NCBI RefSeq assembly: GCF_001651865.1
Contig: NZ_LPUX01000060.1
Location: 372,001-436,000 of the forward strand
Source: Sinorhizobium glycinis
GTDB lineage: Bacteria > Pseudomonadota > Alphaproteobacteria > Rhizobiales > Rhizobiaceae
Length of the DNA stretch: 64,000 bases
Reading direction: 5' to 3'
The position numbers were made by a program, and so were the translations under genes. Position 1 is the first letter of the stretch; the number at the start of each line of letters is the position of its first letter. Below are positions 49,936-59,373 of the stretch, piece after piece. The notes under the pieces were generated by a model. That model did no database searches. It saw only the letters and a list, made by a program, of their open reading frames with translations, and had not been told where the DNA came from.

Positions 49936-50499
49936 ATGGCTGACAAGACGTCAATCAAATCGACCAGGGTTGCTCCGAAGGCCGCCAAACGGCGCGAGCA
50001 GTCCGCCAAATCATCGGCCCGCGGATCCGTGACGAAGAAGCTGCCGACAGTGCCGAAGGCCATCGTGACGACGAGCAACGGCCGCGCGATCGCTGCGAAA
50101 CCGGCCCTCCTGTCCGGCGGCAATCCCCAGATCGCCAAGGCCGACGGCGACGCCCCGGTGCAGGCCTACATCGCGGCCATGCCGGGCTGGAAGAGCGAGG
50201 TCGGGCGCCGGCTCGATGCGCTCATCGTGCGCACCGTCCCCGAGGTGCGCAAGGCGGTCAAATGGAACTCGCCCTTCTATGGCATCGAGGGCCAGGGCTG
50301 GTTCCTCAGCTTTCATTGCTTCACCAAATACATCAAGGTGGCATTCTTCCGCGGTGCATCGCTCAGTCCTGTTCCTCCGGTTGAGTCCAAGGACAAGGAT
50401 GTGCGCTATTTCCACATTTTTGAGGGCGACCAGATGGACGAGAAACTTGTGGCGAGTTGGGTCGAACAGGCATCGAAGCTGCCCGGCTGGATCCCGTAG
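49936..50499 (+). CDS. DUF1801 domain protein
   Basis: This is a 187-residue protein with a DUF1801 (YdhG-like) domain at residues about 75-185. Marks are VQAYIAAMPGWKSEVGRRLD, RKAVKWNSPFYGIEGQGWFL and the aromatic FHCFTKYIKVAFFRG strand. The first 60 residues are Lys/Arg/Ala/Ser-rich and probably disordered, perhaps a nucleic-acid-binding tail. The ATG (MADKTS) has GGAGGGA upstream. The function of DUF1801 is unknown; these proteins are small alpha/beta folds often found in pairs, and a second one follows here. Confidence 0.85.
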   Translation: MADKTSIKSTRVAPKAAKRREQSAKSSARGSVTKKLPTVPKAIVTTSNGRAIAAKPALLSGGNPQIAKADGDAPVQAYIAAMPGWKSEVGRRLDALIVRTVPEVRKAVKWNSPFYGIEGQGWFLSFHCFTKYIKVAFFRGASLSPVPPVESKDKDVRYFHIFEGDQMDEKLVASWVEQASKLPGWIP

Positions 50500-50548
50500 A
50501 GATCGGCACATGGACGGTGATCGACAAAACAGAAGGAAAGCGGCGGGA

Positions 50549-50989
50549 ATGATCAAGAAGACGGGCTTGACGGAATCCGAGGGAGAAAAGTCTCCCTCTC
50601 AGCTGATAGATGAGAGAATCGAAGAACTGAGCGATTGGCGCGGCGAGACGCTTGCGCGCGCCCGAATGCTCATCAAGGAGGCTGATCCCGCAGTGATCGA
50701 GGAGTGGAAGTGGAGAGGCGTTCCGGTGTGGTCGCACGCCGGTATCATCTGCACCGGCGAGACCTACAAGAGTGTGGTCAAGCTGACCTTCGCCAAGGGC
50801 GCCTCGCTGGAGGACCCTGCACGCCTCTTCAACTCCAGCCTCGAAGGCAACACCCGGCGAGCCATCGACCTCCGTGAGGGCGAGAGGATCGACGAAGAGG
50901 CGTTGAAAGCGCTTGTTCAGGCCGCCGTGGCCCTGAACACGTCGGTGCAAGCCGCCGGCCACACTCGAAAGAAACCAAAGCGCGCTTGA
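50549..50989 (+). CDS. Second DUF1801 domain protein
   Basis: This is a 146-residue protein of the same general family as the gene 50 bp upstream: IDERIEELSDWRGETLARAR, IEEWKWRGVPVWSHAGIICT, then YKSVVKLTFAKGASLEDP. It ends in a basic tail (RKKPKRA). The start is uncertain: the ATG at 50549 has only weak GGCGGGA close by, and an in-frame ATG at 50510 would add 13 residues. The two genes are probably co-transcribed. The substrate or partner is unknown. Confidence 0.82.
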   Translation: MIKKTGLTESEGEKSPSQLIDERIEELSDWRGETLARARMLIKEADPAVIEEWKWRGVPVWSHAGIICTGETYKSVVKLTFAKGASLEDPARLFNSSLEGNTRRAIDLREGERIDEEALKALVQAAVALNTSVQAAGHTRKKPKRA

Positions 50990-51072
50990 GAGCGCTCCTG
51001 CAAGCGGCCACGTCACAAACATGGGCCCCGGATATCGCTCCGGGGCCGTTCGTTCGATGAGCGCCGCGGCAA

Positions 51073-51324
51073 TCAGCACGCGTCGATGTAGCGGCGGCCG
51101 TAGCGATCGCGGTAGTAGCACTGGCCCGGCTGGTCGGTGACATGGCCGATCACGGCACCCGAAACACCGCCGATGGCCGCGCCGACGGCCGCGCCGCGCA
51201 CGTCCCCGGTGATCGCGCCGCCGATGATCGCGCCCGACGCGGCGCCGATGCCGGCACCCTTTTCCGTCTGCGTGCAGCTTGCGACCGACAGGGCGACCAG
51301 AACAAGTGCGATGGCTTTCTTCAT
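51073..51324 (-). CDS. Small glycine-zipper lipoprotein
   Basis: This 83-residue protein has a lipoprotein signal peptide (MKKAIALVLVALSVASC, lipobox VASC), so the mature N-terminal Cys is lipidated. The body has glycine-zipper helices (GIGAASGAIIGGAITGDV and AAVGAAIGGVSGAVIG), which can insert or pack in membranes, and a C-terminal tail QCYYRDRYGRRYIDAC with two further cysteines that could form a disulfide. Such proteins (for example SlyB/PcP-like or Omp10-like) are envelope-stress-related. The ATG has GAGAGGACAAC upstream. Confidence 0.88.
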   Translation of the reverse strand: MKKAIALVLVALSVASCTQTEKGAGIGAASGAIIGGAITGDVRGAAVGAAIGGVSGAVIGHVTDQPGQCYYRDRYGRRYIDAC

Positions 51325-51752
51325 GTTGTCCTCTCCGATGTCTACGGATGTCAGCCTGTCGCTTCGTCCGTCTCTTGGGTGATGGTGGCAAGACGCGACC
51401 GGCGTCCCTCCACTTGAACTTGCAATGCGGAAAATACCCCGCCGCCCAGGAATGTCCACTGGAGGCGGCGCGATCGTCCGCCCGCAAGATAATGCGATCC
51501 TTCCTGAACAGAAGATGAAGGCGCTGTTTCCGGCGTTACATGCCGTGTCGCATTTTTTTACCCTTCTGCAGCCGAGACGGTTGCGACATTCGGAAAAAAG
51601 ACAAATGATACAACGTCGCCAATGGTCCGGGAGGAGCGGACCGCTGGCAAAGGGCATTGATATCTGGGCGCGTACCTTTCAGTCGCGTGAACATATCTCA
51701 CCCGATTTGAAGCCGCGCTCGCTTTGGTACGGACCGACCCCGGAGGAGCGAA
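51325..51752. other. Intergenic region before the molybdenum hydroxylase genes
   Basis: This gap of 428 bp contains no convincing gene, palindrome or promoter motif. The open frames in it have atypical composition (many Arg, Pro, Gln) and poor start sites. It must hold the promoters of both the lipoprotein gene and the molybdenum hydroxylase operon. Confidence 0.45.
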
Positions 51753-52241
51753 ATGGCGAAAATAACGATGACGGTCAACGGTCGCCAGGTGAGCGGCGTC
51801 TGTGATGACCGGACGCTGCTGGTGCACTTTATCCGCGAGAATCTCGGGCTGACCGGCACGCATGTCGGCTGCGACACGTCGCAGTGCGGCGCCTGCGTCA
51901 TCCACATGGATGGCCAATCGGTGAAGAGCTGTTCCATCCTTGCGGCGCAAGCCGCAGGTTCGTCGATCACGACTATCGAGGGGCTGGCGCAGAACGGCGA
52001 GCTCCATCCGGTGCAGGCGGCCTTCAAGGCGCATCACGGCCTTCAATGCGGCTTCTGCACGCCCGGCATGGTGATGACGGCCGTCGACATGATCCGGCGT
52101 CACGGCAGCGACCTCGACGAGGCGACGGTTCGCGCCGAACTGGAAGGCAATATCTGTCGCTGCACCGGCTACCACAACATCGTCAAGGCGATCCTCGCCG
52201 CGGTCCATGAAACGGGCGGCGTGCGTCAGGCCGCGGAATGA
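51753..52241 (+). CDS. Molybdenum hydroxylase, iron-sulfur subunit (CoxS-like)
   Basis: This is the 162-residue small subunit that carries two [2Fe-2S] clusters and moves electrons from the molybdenum site to FAD. The first cluster is plant-ferredoxin type (Cys 40, 45, 48, 60: [11 protein letters not shown] and SC). The second is the special alpha-helical type (Cys 99, 102, 135, 137: [10 protein letters not shown] and ICRCTGY). It belongs with CoxS of CO dehydrogenase-like enzymes. It is the first gene of a three-gene operon, and the ATG has GGAGGAG upstream. Confidence 0.93.
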   Translation: MAKITMTVNGRQVSGVCDDRTLLVHFIRENLGLTGTHVGCDTSQCGACVIHMDGQSVKSCSILAAQAAGSSITTIEGLAQNGELHPVQAAFKAHHGLQCGFCTPGMVMTAVDMIRRHGSDLDEATVRAELEGNICRCTGYHNIVKAILAAVHETGGVRQAAE

Positions 52242-52299
52242 GCGGCAAGCCGCTCGAAACAATCCAGGATTTTCGCTGAATCTCGGGAGGAGATAGGCA

Positions 52300-54645
52300 A
52301 TGGGCGTTGATGGGATCGGCGCGCGTGTGGCGCGCAAGGAAGACAGGCGTTTCCTGACGGGCAAGGGACGCTATACCGACGACATGTCGGTGCCGGGCAT
52401 GAAATACGCGGTTTTCGTGCGCAGTCCGCATGCGCATGCGACCATTACGGGGATCGACTCGACGGCAGCCAAGGCGATGCCCGGCGTCATCGACGTGCTC
52501 GATGGCAAGCAATTGCTGGCCGACGGGATCGGCAACCTGATCTGCGGCTGGATGATCCACTCCAAGGACGGCTCGCCGATGAAGATGGGCGCCTGGCGGC
52601 CGCTGGCCGACAGGACGGTGCGCTATGTGGGCGACGCCGTCGCGATCGTCGTGGCCGACAGCGTCGCCGAGGCGCGCGACGCGGCGGAAGCGGTCGTCGT
52701 CGATTACGATCTCCTGCCGGTCGTCACCGATCCGGTGCAGGCGCTGGCCGAGGGGCAGCCGCAGCTTCATCCGGAAGCCCCCAACAATCTGATCTTCGAC
52801 TGGGAGCTCGGAGATGCGGGGGCGGTCGACCGGGCGCTCGGCGCCGCGGCGCATGTGACGGAGTTGAAGATCTACAACAACCGCCTGTCGCCCAATCCGA
52901 TGGAGCCGCGCGCCACGCTCGGCATCTACGATGCCGGCGACGATCACTACACCTGCTATACGACCAGCCAGAATCCGCATCTGGCGCGGCTGGTGATGAG
53001 CGCCTTCTACAATGTCGCGCCGGAAAACAAGCTCAGGGTGATCGCCCCCGACGTCGGCGGCGGCTTCGGCTCGAAGATCTACATCTATCCGGAGGAGATC
53101 GTCTGTCTCTGGGCCTCGAAGCGGACTGGCGTGCCGGTCAAGTGGACCTCGGACCGCACCGAAGCCTTCCTCACCGACGCGCATGGCCGCGATCACGTCT
53201 CGACCGTGAAGATGGCCTTCGACGCCGGCAACCGGATCACCGCGCTGAAGGTCGACACCATCGCCAATCTCGGCGCCTATATGTCGCTCTTTTCCTCATG
53301 CGTGCCGACCTATCTCTATGCGACGCTGCTTTCCGGGCAATACGATATCCCGGCGATCCACGCCAATGTCCGCACCGTCTACACCAATACGGCCCCGGTC
53401 GACGCCTATCGCGGCGCCGGGCGGCCGGAGGCGACGTATCTTCTCGAGCGGACGATGGAGACGGCGGCGCGCGAGCTCGGCATTTCGCCGGCCGAGCTCC
53501 GTCGCAGCAACTTCATCCGCTCCTTCCCGCACCAGACGCCCGTCATCATGAATTACGATGCCGGTGACTACGAAGCGTCGCTCAACGCGGCGATGACGGC
53601 TGCCGACTGGAACGGCTTTGCGGCCCGCAAGGCAGAGGCCGAGCGGCGCGGAATGAAGCGTGGCATTGGCATGAGCTGTTACATCGAGGCCTGCGGGCTT
53701 GCGCCCTCGGCGGCGGTCGGTTCGCTCGGTGCCGGCGTGGGCCTGTGGGAATCGGCCGAGGTCAGGGTCAACATGGTCGGCACGATCGAGGTGATGACCG
53801 GCTCGCACAGCCACGGCCAGGGCCACGAGACGACCTTCGCCCAGCTCGTCGCCGACCGGTTCGGCGTGCCGATCGACAGCGTCAACATCGTGCATGGCGA
53901 CACCGACAAGGTGCAGATGGGCATGGGCACCTACGGTTCGCGCTCCGGTGCGGTCGGCATGTCGGCCATCGTCAAGGCGCTCGACAAGATCGAGGTCAAG
54001 GCGAAGAGGATCGCGGCGCACCTGATGGAGGCGGACGAGAACGATATCGTCTTCGAAGACGGCAGCCTCAAGGTCGCCGGTACCGACAAGGCGGTGCCCT
54101 GGTCGCAGCTGGCGCTTTCCGCCTATACCGCGCACAACCTGCCGCCCGGCATGGAGCCGGGCCTGAAAGAGGGCGCCTTCTACGACCCGGCCAACTTCAC
54201 GTTCCCGGCCGGCTGCTACATCTGCGAGGTGGAGGTCGATCCCGAGACGGGCCGCACGAAGATCGTGCAGTTCGTCGCGGCGGATGATTTCGGCAACGTC
54301 ATCAACCCGATGATCGTCGAGGGGCAGGTGCATGGCGGCGTGGCGCAGGGGATCGGCCAGGCGCTTCTCGAGGGGGTCTACTATGACGACAGCGGTCAAC
54401 TGCTGACGGCGAGCTACATGGATTATGCCATGCCGCGGGCCGACGACCTGCCGTCCTTCAAGGTGTCTACGTCGAACACTCCGTGCCCGAACAATCCGCT
54501 CGGCATCAAGGGCTGCGGCGAGGCCGGCGCCATCGGCTCGCCGCCGGCGCTGATAAACGCGATCACCGATGCCATCGGCAATAATGCGCTCACCATGCCG
54601 GCGACGCCGGAAAAGGTCTGGGCGGCCGCCCAAGCCGCCAACTGA
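52300..54645 (+). CDS. Molybdenum hydroxylase, catalytic subunit (form II CoxL-like)
   Basis: This is the 781-residue molybdopterin-binding subunit of a xanthine-oxidase-family enzyme. It has [20 protein letters not shown] at the N-terminus, [11 protein letters not shown] and the active-site loop AYRGAGR at residues 369-375. True (form I) CO dehydrogenase has AYXCSFR with a Cys, so this is form II, whose substrate is usually unknown and may be an aldehyde, purine or other heterocycle. The catalytic Glu is in [10 protein letters not shown] (Glu 741). It starts 58 bp after the CoxS-like gene. The copper-molybdenum Cys required for CO oxidation is absent, so the gene should not be named CO dehydrogenase on homology alone. 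Confidence 0.92.
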   Translation: MGVDGIGARVARKEDRRFLTGKGRYTDDMSVPGMKYAVFVRSPHAHATITGIDSTAAKAMPGVIDVLDGKQLLADGIGNLICGWMIHSKDGSPMKMGAWRPLADRTVRYVGDAVAIVVADSVAEARDAAEAVVVDYDLLPVVTDPVQALAEGQPQLHPEAPNNLIFDWELGDAGAVDRALGAAAHVTELKIYNNRLSPNPMEPRATLGIYDAGDDHYTCYTTSQNPHLARLVMSAFYNVAPENKLRVIAPDVGGGFGSKIYIYPEEIVCLWASKRTGVPVKWTSDRTEAFLTDAHGRDHVSTVKMAFDAGNRITALKVDTIANLGAYMSLFSSCVPTYLYATLLSGQYDIPAIHANVRTVYTNTAPVDAYRGAGRPEATYLLERTMETAARELGISPAELRRSNFIRSFPHQTPVIMNYDAGDYEASLNAAMTAADWNGFAARKAEAERRGMKRGIGMSCYIEACGLAPSAAVGSLGAGVGLWESAEVRVNMVGTIEVMTGSHSHGQGHETTFAQLVADRFGVPIDSVNIVHGDTDKVQMGMGTYGSRSGAVGMSAIVKALDKIEVKAKRIAAHLMEADENDIVFEDGSLKVAGTDKAVPWSQLALSAYTAHNLPPGMEPGLKEGAFYDPANFTFPAGCYICEVEVDPETGRTKIVQFVAADDFGNVINPMIVEGQVHGGVAQGIGQALLEGVYYDDSGQLLTASYMDYAMPRADDLPSFKVSTSNTPCPNNPLGIKGCGEAGAIGSPPALINAITDAIGNNALTMPATPEKVWAAAQAAN

Positions 54646-54660
54646 CGGGGAGGAACCGGG

Positions 54661-55458
54661 ATGTACGAGACGAACTATCACAGAGCCTCCTCGGTCCAGG
54701 AGGCGGTGCAGATGATGGGCGCTGCCGCGGAAGGCAAGTATCTCTCCGGCGGCATGACGATCATTCCGACGATGCGGCAGCGGCTTGCCGCGCCGAGCGA
54801 CCTTATCGACCTTCGCCATATCGCGGAGATGAAGGGGATCGCCGTCGATGGCCGGTCGGTCCGGATCGGGGCTGCGACGACGCATGAGGAGGTCGCCACC
54901 TCCGCCGCACTGGCAGCGGTCTGCCCGGCCCTCTGCGGGCTCGCCGGTCACATCGGCGACCCCGCCGTGCGCCATATGGGAACGATCGGCGGCTCGATCG
55001 CCAACAATGACCCGGCAGCCGATTACCCGGCCGCGATGCTGGGGCTCGATGCGGTGATCGTCACCGACAGGCGCGAGATCATGGCGGGCGACTTCTTCAC
55101 CGGCCTTTTCGAAACCGCGCTGGAGGAAGGCGAGATCATCACCGCGGTGCGTTTCGAGACGCCGGCGAAGGCGGCCTATCGGAAGTTCCCCAATCCGGCC
55201 TCGCGTTATGCCATGACCGGCGTTTTCGTCGCGCGCCGCGACAATGGCGATGTCCGTGTCGCGGTGACCGGGGCCGGCTCGAACGGCGTCTTCCGCCATT
55301 CGGGGCTCGAGGCGGCGCTTTCCGCCAACTGGTCGCCGGATGCGGTGGCGAATGTGACGGTCGATGCATCGGATTTGCTGGCAGACCTTCATGCCAGCGC
55401 GGCCTACCGCGCCAACCTCGTCAAGGTTATGACGAAGCGCGCCGTTGCGGCCGCCTGA
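54661..55458 (+). CDS. Molybdenum hydroxylase, FAD subunit (CoxM-like)
   Basis: This is the 265-residue flavin subunit that passes electrons on to a quinone or another acceptor. It has the FAD-binding motifs KYLSGGMTIIPTMRQRL (AGG-type loop) and GTIGGSIANNDPAADYP (TIGG loop). It lies 15 bp after the catalytic subunit and is followed by a strong terminator, so the operon is S-L-M, whereas the cox operon of carboxydotrophs is M-S-L. No maturation genes such as coxD, coxE or coxF are present next to it. Confidence 0.92.
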   Translation: MYETNYHRASSVQEAVQMMGAAAEGKYLSGGMTIIPTMRQRLAAPSDLIDLRHIAEMKGIAVDGRSVRIGAATTHEEVATSAALAAVCPALCGLAGHIGDPAVRHMGTIGGSIANNDPAADYPAAMLGLDAVIVTDRREIMAGDFFTGLFETALEEGEIITAVRFETPAKAAYRKFPNPASRYAMTGVFVARRDNGDVRVAVTGAGSNGVFRHSGLEAALSANWSPDAVANVTVDASDLLADLHASAAYRANLVKVMTKRAVAAA

Positions 55459-55473
55459 CGGGCGGGCGGACAC

Positions 55474-55504
55474 AAAAAAGGACGGCTGCGGCCGTCCTTT
55501 TTTT
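55474..55504 (+). terminator. Intrinsic terminator of the molybdenum hydroxylase operon
   Basis: A perfect 13-bp stem (AAAAAAGGACGGC with GCCGTCCTTTTTT) with a 4-base loop ends in T, 16 bp past the CoxM-like stop. The A run before and T run after make it bidirectional in form. Confidence 0.92.
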
Positions 55505-55512
55505 GCAACTGC

Positions 55513-55526
55513 TTGACTTCGATCAA
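55513..55526. promoter_or_regulatory. FNR/FixK-type box upstream of hemA
   Basis: TTGA-CTTCGA-TCAA is a perfect match to the core TTGA-N6-TCAA of FNR/FixK binding sites. It lies about 145 bp before the hemA start and just after the upstream terminator, so it can only serve hemA. Such a box would link haem synthesis to oxygen supply, as in other alphaproteobacteria. Confidence 0.7.
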
Positions 55527-55670
55527 AGTTCAGGGGATTGAGTTGCCCTAACCATTTTGGAATAGTTCAAAACTAGAGGCCTTTTGCCGCAGCTGCGGGC
55601 TTGAGGCCGTTCCGGGGTTGACCCCTGCTCGCTTTGAAGGAACAAAGGCGGCAGGGCATCGGAGATGATG

Positions 55671-56885
55671 ATGGATTTCGAGAGTTTCTTTAAGAACGAG
55701 CTGGATGGGCTGCATCAGGAAGGCCGCTACCGGGTCTTTGCCGATCTTGCCCGCCACCGCGGTGACTTTCCGAAGGCGACGCGCTACACGGCCGACGGCA
55801 CCCAGGAAGTCACCGTCTGGTGCTCGAACGATTATCTCGGCATGGGCCAGTCTTCGATCGTCACCGAAGCGATGAAGCGCGCGATCGACGAATGCGGCGC
55901 CGGCGCCGGCGGAACCCGCAACATCTCCGGCACGAATCATTACCACGTCCTGCTCGAGCGCGAGCTTGCCGATCTGCACGGCAAGGAATCGGCGCTGCTC
56001 TTCACTTCCGGCTACGTTTCCAACTGGGCCACGCTCGGCACGCTCTGTTCGAAGATTCCCGGCGTCATCGTCTTCTCGGATGCCGGGAATCACGCTTCGA
56101 TGATCGAGGGGATCCGTCATTCGAAATGCGAGCGCGTCATCTTCAAGCACAATTCGGTGGCCGACCTCGAGGCGAAACTGTCGGCGGCTGATCCGCGTGC
56201 GCCAAAAATCATCGCCTTTGAGTCCGTCTATTCGATGGATGGCGACATAGCGCCGATCAAGGAATTCTGCGACCTCGCCGACAAATACGGCGCCATGACC
56301 TATCTCGACGAGGTGCATGCGGTCGGCATGTACGGGCCGCGCGGCGGCGGCATCGCCGAACGCGAGGGGCTGATGCACCGGCTGACGGTGATCGAAGGCA
56401 CGCTCGGCAAGGCCTTCGGCGTCATGGGCGGCTACATCACCGGCTCGGCGGCGCTCTGCGACTTCATCCGCTCCTTCGCTTCCGGCTTCATCTTCACGAC
56501 CGCCTTGCCGCCGGCGCTCGCCGCCGGCGCGCTCGCCTCGATCCGGCATCTCAAAGGAAGCCAGGTCGAACGCTTCGCGCACCAGGAGCGTGTGCGCCGG
56601 TTGCGCTCGCTGCTCGACCAGCGCGGCATCCCGCACATGGTCAATCCGAGCCATATCGTGCCGGTGATGGTCGGCGACGCCGCCAAGTGCAAGTGGATCT
56701 CCGACCTGCTGCTCGACAATTTCGGCGTTTATGTCCAGCCGATCAACTATCCGACCGTGGCGAAGAAAACCGAGCGCCTGCGCATCACGCCAACGCCGCT
56801 GCACTCGGACGCCGATATCGATCATCTCGTCGGCGCGCTGCATTCGCTCTGGTCGCGTTGCGCGCTGGCAAGGGCCGTGGCGTAA
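55671..56885 (+). CDS. hemA: 5-aminolevulinate synthase
   Basis: This is a PLP enzyme that joins glycine and succinyl-CoA to form 5-aminolevulinate, the first step of haem synthesis in alphaproteobacteria (Shemin route). The 404-residue protein shows [28 protein letters not shown], and the PLP lysine in [16 protein letters not shown]. Three ATGs stand in tandem; the third (MDFESFF) is chosen because GGAG lies six bases upstream of it. An FNR/FixK-type box upstream suggests oxygen control, important for haem supply in micro-oxic growth or nodules. It converges on dxr across a RIME-like element. Confidence 0.97.
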   Translation: MDFESFFKNELDGLHQEGRYRVFADLARHRGDFPKATRYTADGTQEVTVWCSNDYLGMGQSSIVTEAMKRAIDECGAGAGGTRNISGTNHYHVLLERELADLHGKESALLFTSGYVSNWATLGTLCSKIPGVIVFSDAGNHASMIEGIRHSKCERVIFKHNSVADLEAKLSAADPRAPKIIAFESVYSMDGDIAPIKEFCDLADKYGAMTYLDEVHAVGMYGPRGGGIAEREGLMHRLTVIEGTLGKAFGVMGGYITGSAALCDFIRSFASGFIFTTALPPALAAGALASIRHLKGSQVERFAHQERVRRLRSLLDQRGIPHMVNPSHIVPVMVGDAAKCKWISDLLLDNFGVYVQPINYPTVAKKTERLRITPTPLHSDADIDHLVGALHSLWSRCALARAVA

Positions 56886-56914
56886 GCTTCTGCTGACATT
56901 TCCTGGGAAATATG

Positions 56915-57028
56915 CCCCTCACCCTAATCCTCTCCCCGCACGCGGGGAGAGGGGACTTTAGGCGGCCGCCGCGAGTCCCCTTCGCCCCGCCTGCGGGGAG
57001 AAGGTGGCGGGCAGGCCGGATCAGGGGC
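56915..57028. repeat. RIME-like intergenic palindromic element
   Basis: Two palindromes (CTCTCCCCGCACGCGGGGAG and TTCGCCCCGCC...GGGGAGAAGG) are bounded by GCCCCTCACCCTAATCC and GCCGGATCAGGGGC. It fills the gap between the convergent hemA and dxr genes, almost identical in layout to the copy at 6576. Confidence 0.85.
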
Positions 57029-57048
57029 AGATTTTGCCCTAAAGCCTC

Positions 57049-58224
57049 TTAATGAATGAGCCCGGCGGCCGTCTGCCGGGCTTTTTCATCCGCCGCGAAG
57101 ACGTCGTCCATGGTGACCGCGGCCGGCAGGTCGGACAATCTATCCATCACCTTTTCGACGATTTCCGCCATGGCGAGGAAGCCGATGCGGCCCTTGATGA
57201 AGGCCTCCAGCGCCGTTTCCTTGGCGCCGTTCAGCACCGCACCCTGGCTGCCGCCCGCCTGCATGGCGCGTCGCGCCAGGCGGAGCGCCGGGAAGCGTGC
57301 CTCGTCCGGGGCCTCGAAATCGAGCCGGGCGAGCTTGGCGAAATCTAGCCGCTCGATCGGCAGATCGCAGCGTTTCGGGTAGGAAAGGGCATAGCCGATC
57401 GCCGTGCGCATGTCGGGGCAGCCGAGTTGCGCGAGCACCGATCCGTCGCTGTAGCCGACCATCGAATGGATGACCGACTGCGGATGGACGATCACCTCGA
57501 TCTGGTCGGGTCGCAGGCGAAAGAGATGGCGCGCCTCGATCATCTCCAGCGCCTTGTTGAACATCGAGGCGCTGTCGATCGAGATCTTCAACCCCATCGA
57601 CCAGTTCGGGTGGGCGCGGGCGATGTCGGCCGTCACATGCCGCATCTCCTCGAGCGTCTTGGTGCGGAACGGGCCGCCGGAAGCCGTCAGGATGATGCGC
57701 TCGACGGCGTGGCGCTGATCGTTCTCCAGCACCTGGAAGATCGCGTTGTGTTCGCTGTCGACGGGAAGCAGGCGGCCGCCGCCCTTGGCGACCGCCTCGA
57801 TGAACAGGCTGCCGGCGGAGACGAGGCATTCCTTGTTGGCGAGCGCGATATCGGCGCCGCGGCAAGCCGCGGCAAGCGTGGGGCCAAGGCCCGCATTGCC
57901 GACGATCGCCGCCATCACCCAGCCGGCATCCCGTTCGGCCGCCTCGATCAGGCCGCTCCGGCCGGCGGCCACTTCGATGCCGCTGCCGGCCAGCGCATCC
58001 TTGAGTTCGCCATGGCGGTGTTCGTCGGCGGTGACCGCCAGTTCGGCACCCACGCGTCGCGCCTGCTCGGCGAGGAGCGGTATGTTGCCATTTCCGGTCA
58101 GGGCAGCGATCTCAAAGCGGTCGCGCCCGCCGAGCCGCTCGACAACGTCGAGGGTGTTGGTTCCGATCGATCCGGTGGAGCCCAGTATCGTCAGGCGGCG
58201 CTTGCCTTCGTCGCCGGATGCCAT
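57049..58224 (-). CDS. dxr: 1-deoxy-D-xylulose 5-phosphate reductoisomerase
   Basis: This is the NADPH- and Mn/Mg-dependent enzyme making 2-C-methyl-D-erythritol 4-phosphate in the non-mevalonate isoprenoid pathway. The 391-residue protein has the nucleotide loop TILGSTGSIGTNTLDVV, the metal/substrate region ALANKECLVSAG and LPVDSEHNAIFQVL, and the flexible-loop region GLKISIDSASMFNKALEMIE. A TTG two codons before the ATG is a possible alternative start. It converges on hemA. The length is normal for the family. Confidence 0.97.
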   Translation of the reverse strand: MASGDEGKRRLTILGSTGSIGTNTLDVVERLGGRDRFEIAALTGNGNIPLLAEQARRVGAELAVTADEHRHGELKDALAGSGIEVAAGRSGLIEAAERDAGWVMAAIVGNAGLGPTLAAACRGADIALANKECLVSAGSLFIEAVAKGGGRLLPVDSEHNAIFQVLENDQRHAVERIILTASGGPFRTKTLEEMRHVTADIARAHPNWSMGLKISIDSASMFNKALEMIEARHLFRLRPDQIEVIVHPQSVIHSMVGYSDGSVLAQLGCPDMRTAIGYALSYPKRCDLPIERLDFAKLARLDFEAPDEARFPALRLARRAMQAGGSQGAVLNGAKETALEAFIKGRIGFLAMAEIVEKVMDRLSDLPAAVTMDDVFAADEKARQTAAGLIH

Positions 58225-58386
58225 TGCCAAATCCCGTTTTCTTCTCGCTCGAACGATTTAGATAGGCTGTACAGCCGAAAGCCGCCGGCAACAAGGGTAG
58301 AAGCGGCCACTCTTCTCTATGCGGTACCGCTGGAGTAAGAATAAAAGTGGCGGCAAAGTCGCGCCGATCTGCGTGAGGAATTCCCG

Positions 58387-59112
58387 ATGCTCAAAGCCCT
58401 GACGGCCGCGTCCTGCGCCTGCGTGCTGATCGAGCTTGCCTCCATGCAGACGGTCGCTGCCGAACACGTCCCGGAGGAGCTGATCGGCTACTGGCTCGCC
58501 GAGGATATCGGCGGGGCCGGGGTTATCGCCGATCTCGAGACGGTGCTCGAAATTCGCGAGGACGGAACCTATGGCGGCACGGGCGGCTGCAACATGTTTA
58601 CGGGCGCATTCAGCGTCTCGGAACGAACCATCTCCTTCGGCCCGACCGCCGCGGCGCGCACCATGTGCGCCCCCGCCATCATGGAGCAGGAGCAGAGATA
58701 TCTCGACACGCTGAAAAGCGAACTCTCCTGGAACGTGAATGGCGCCCGACTCACCCTGTCAGGACCAGACGGCGGCCCTGTCATGCGTCTTGTGTCTGCA
58801 GAATCACCCTCCTCTAGGAGCGCCGAGGTGACGCTGCGAATTCCCGGCGCCGGTGCAGCCGATCGGCAGAGGGTTCGTTACGACTGCGGCGGGGAGACGG
58901 TCGAAGCCGAATACATCGATGCCGGATCCGTCTCGCTCGTGACCTTCTCGATCGGCGGCAACTATATCGTCGCGTCGGGCGTGATCTCCGGGTCAGGGGC
59001 GCGATATGCAGGCGGCCGCTACATCTGGTGGACGGAGGGCGACGAGGCGACGCTCTTCGATGTCTCGAAGGGGGAGGAGGATCCCGGTATCCCCTGCGAG
59101 AAGAGGGGATAG
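58387..59112 (+). CDS. Secreted META-MliC two-domain protein
   Basis: This 241-residue exported protein has a signal peptide ending near residue 25 (TVAA-EHVPEEL). The first domain (about 28-140) is a META/HslJ-type domain with EIREDGTYGGTGGCNMFTGA and TRTMCAPAIMEQEQRYLDTL. The second (about 150-236) resembles MliC, a periplasmic inhibitor of C-type lysozyme: VRYDCGGETVEAEY, then SGARYAGGRYIWWTEGDEAT. This combination suggests a protein guarding the cell wall against host or competitor lysozyme, but the fusion is uncharacterised to my knowledge. It has no nearby EcfG-type promoter. The ATG has GAGGAATTCCCG upstream. Confidence 0.85.
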   Translation: MLKALTAASCACVLIELASMQTVAAEHVPEELIGYWLAEDIGGAGVIADLETVLEIREDGTYGGTGGCNMFTGAFSVSERTISFGPTAAARTMCAPAIMEQEQRYLDTLKSELSWNVNGARLTLSGPDGGPVMRLVSAESPSSRSAEVTLRIPGAGAADRQRVRYDCGGETVEAEYIDAGSVSLVTFSIGGNYIVASGVISGSGARYAGGRYIWWTEGDEATLFDVSKGEEDPGIPCEKRG

Positions 59113-59291
59113 CAGACCCGACGGTGCGCGGCACGCACGGTGCGCTACCCGATTCCTGTTCTCAGCATTTCCAGATGTTCGAGGTGTCTTCGATCAGGAT
59201 GCGGGCGAGCTTTGCGACGTTCAGGCGTTCGCCGTTCCGCGTCCAACTTGATGTCCGACCGGGATATTCCCCTACAAGCTCGATAGCGCCA

Positions 59292-59366
59292 GCAGTGCCC
59301 GCAGATGCGGACACTGCCTACAGCGAAGGTGGGGGACTTAAATGTCGCTCCGGTAATGGAGCGATA
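59292..59366 (-). ncRNA. Candidate stress-induced small RNA
   Basis: An EcfG-type promoter on the minus strand (59374-59398) points into a gene-free region. From its likely start the RNA would form hairpin 1 (TCGCTCC-ATTACC-GGAGCGA), then an unpaired C-rich stretch containing GTCCCCCACC, then hairpin 2 (GCAGTGTCCGC-ATCT-GCGGGCACTGC, one G-U pair). The wobble pair exists only on the minus strand. No clear poly-U terminator was found, so the 3' end is unknown. The C-rich stretch and sigma control recall GsrN of Caulobacter; similarity is by plan only. Confidence 0.4.
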
Positions 59367-59373
59367 CCTAAAT

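Noticed and set aside
51425-51805. 126-codon frame on the plus strand before the CoxS-like gene
   Set aside because: Poor start, odd composition and overlap with the CoxS-like gene start.
52300-54645. Name 'CO dehydrogenase large subunit'
   Set aside because: The active-site loop is AYRGAGR, not AYXCSFR, so the copper-binding Cys is missing.
53296-55473. 725-codon open frame on the minus strand
   Set aside because: It is antisense to the CoxL- and CoxM-like genes; no motif.
59113-59373. A protein gene downstream of the orphan EcfG-type promoter
   Set aside because: The minus-strand frames there are short, with no binding site; the structured RNA explanation is preferred.
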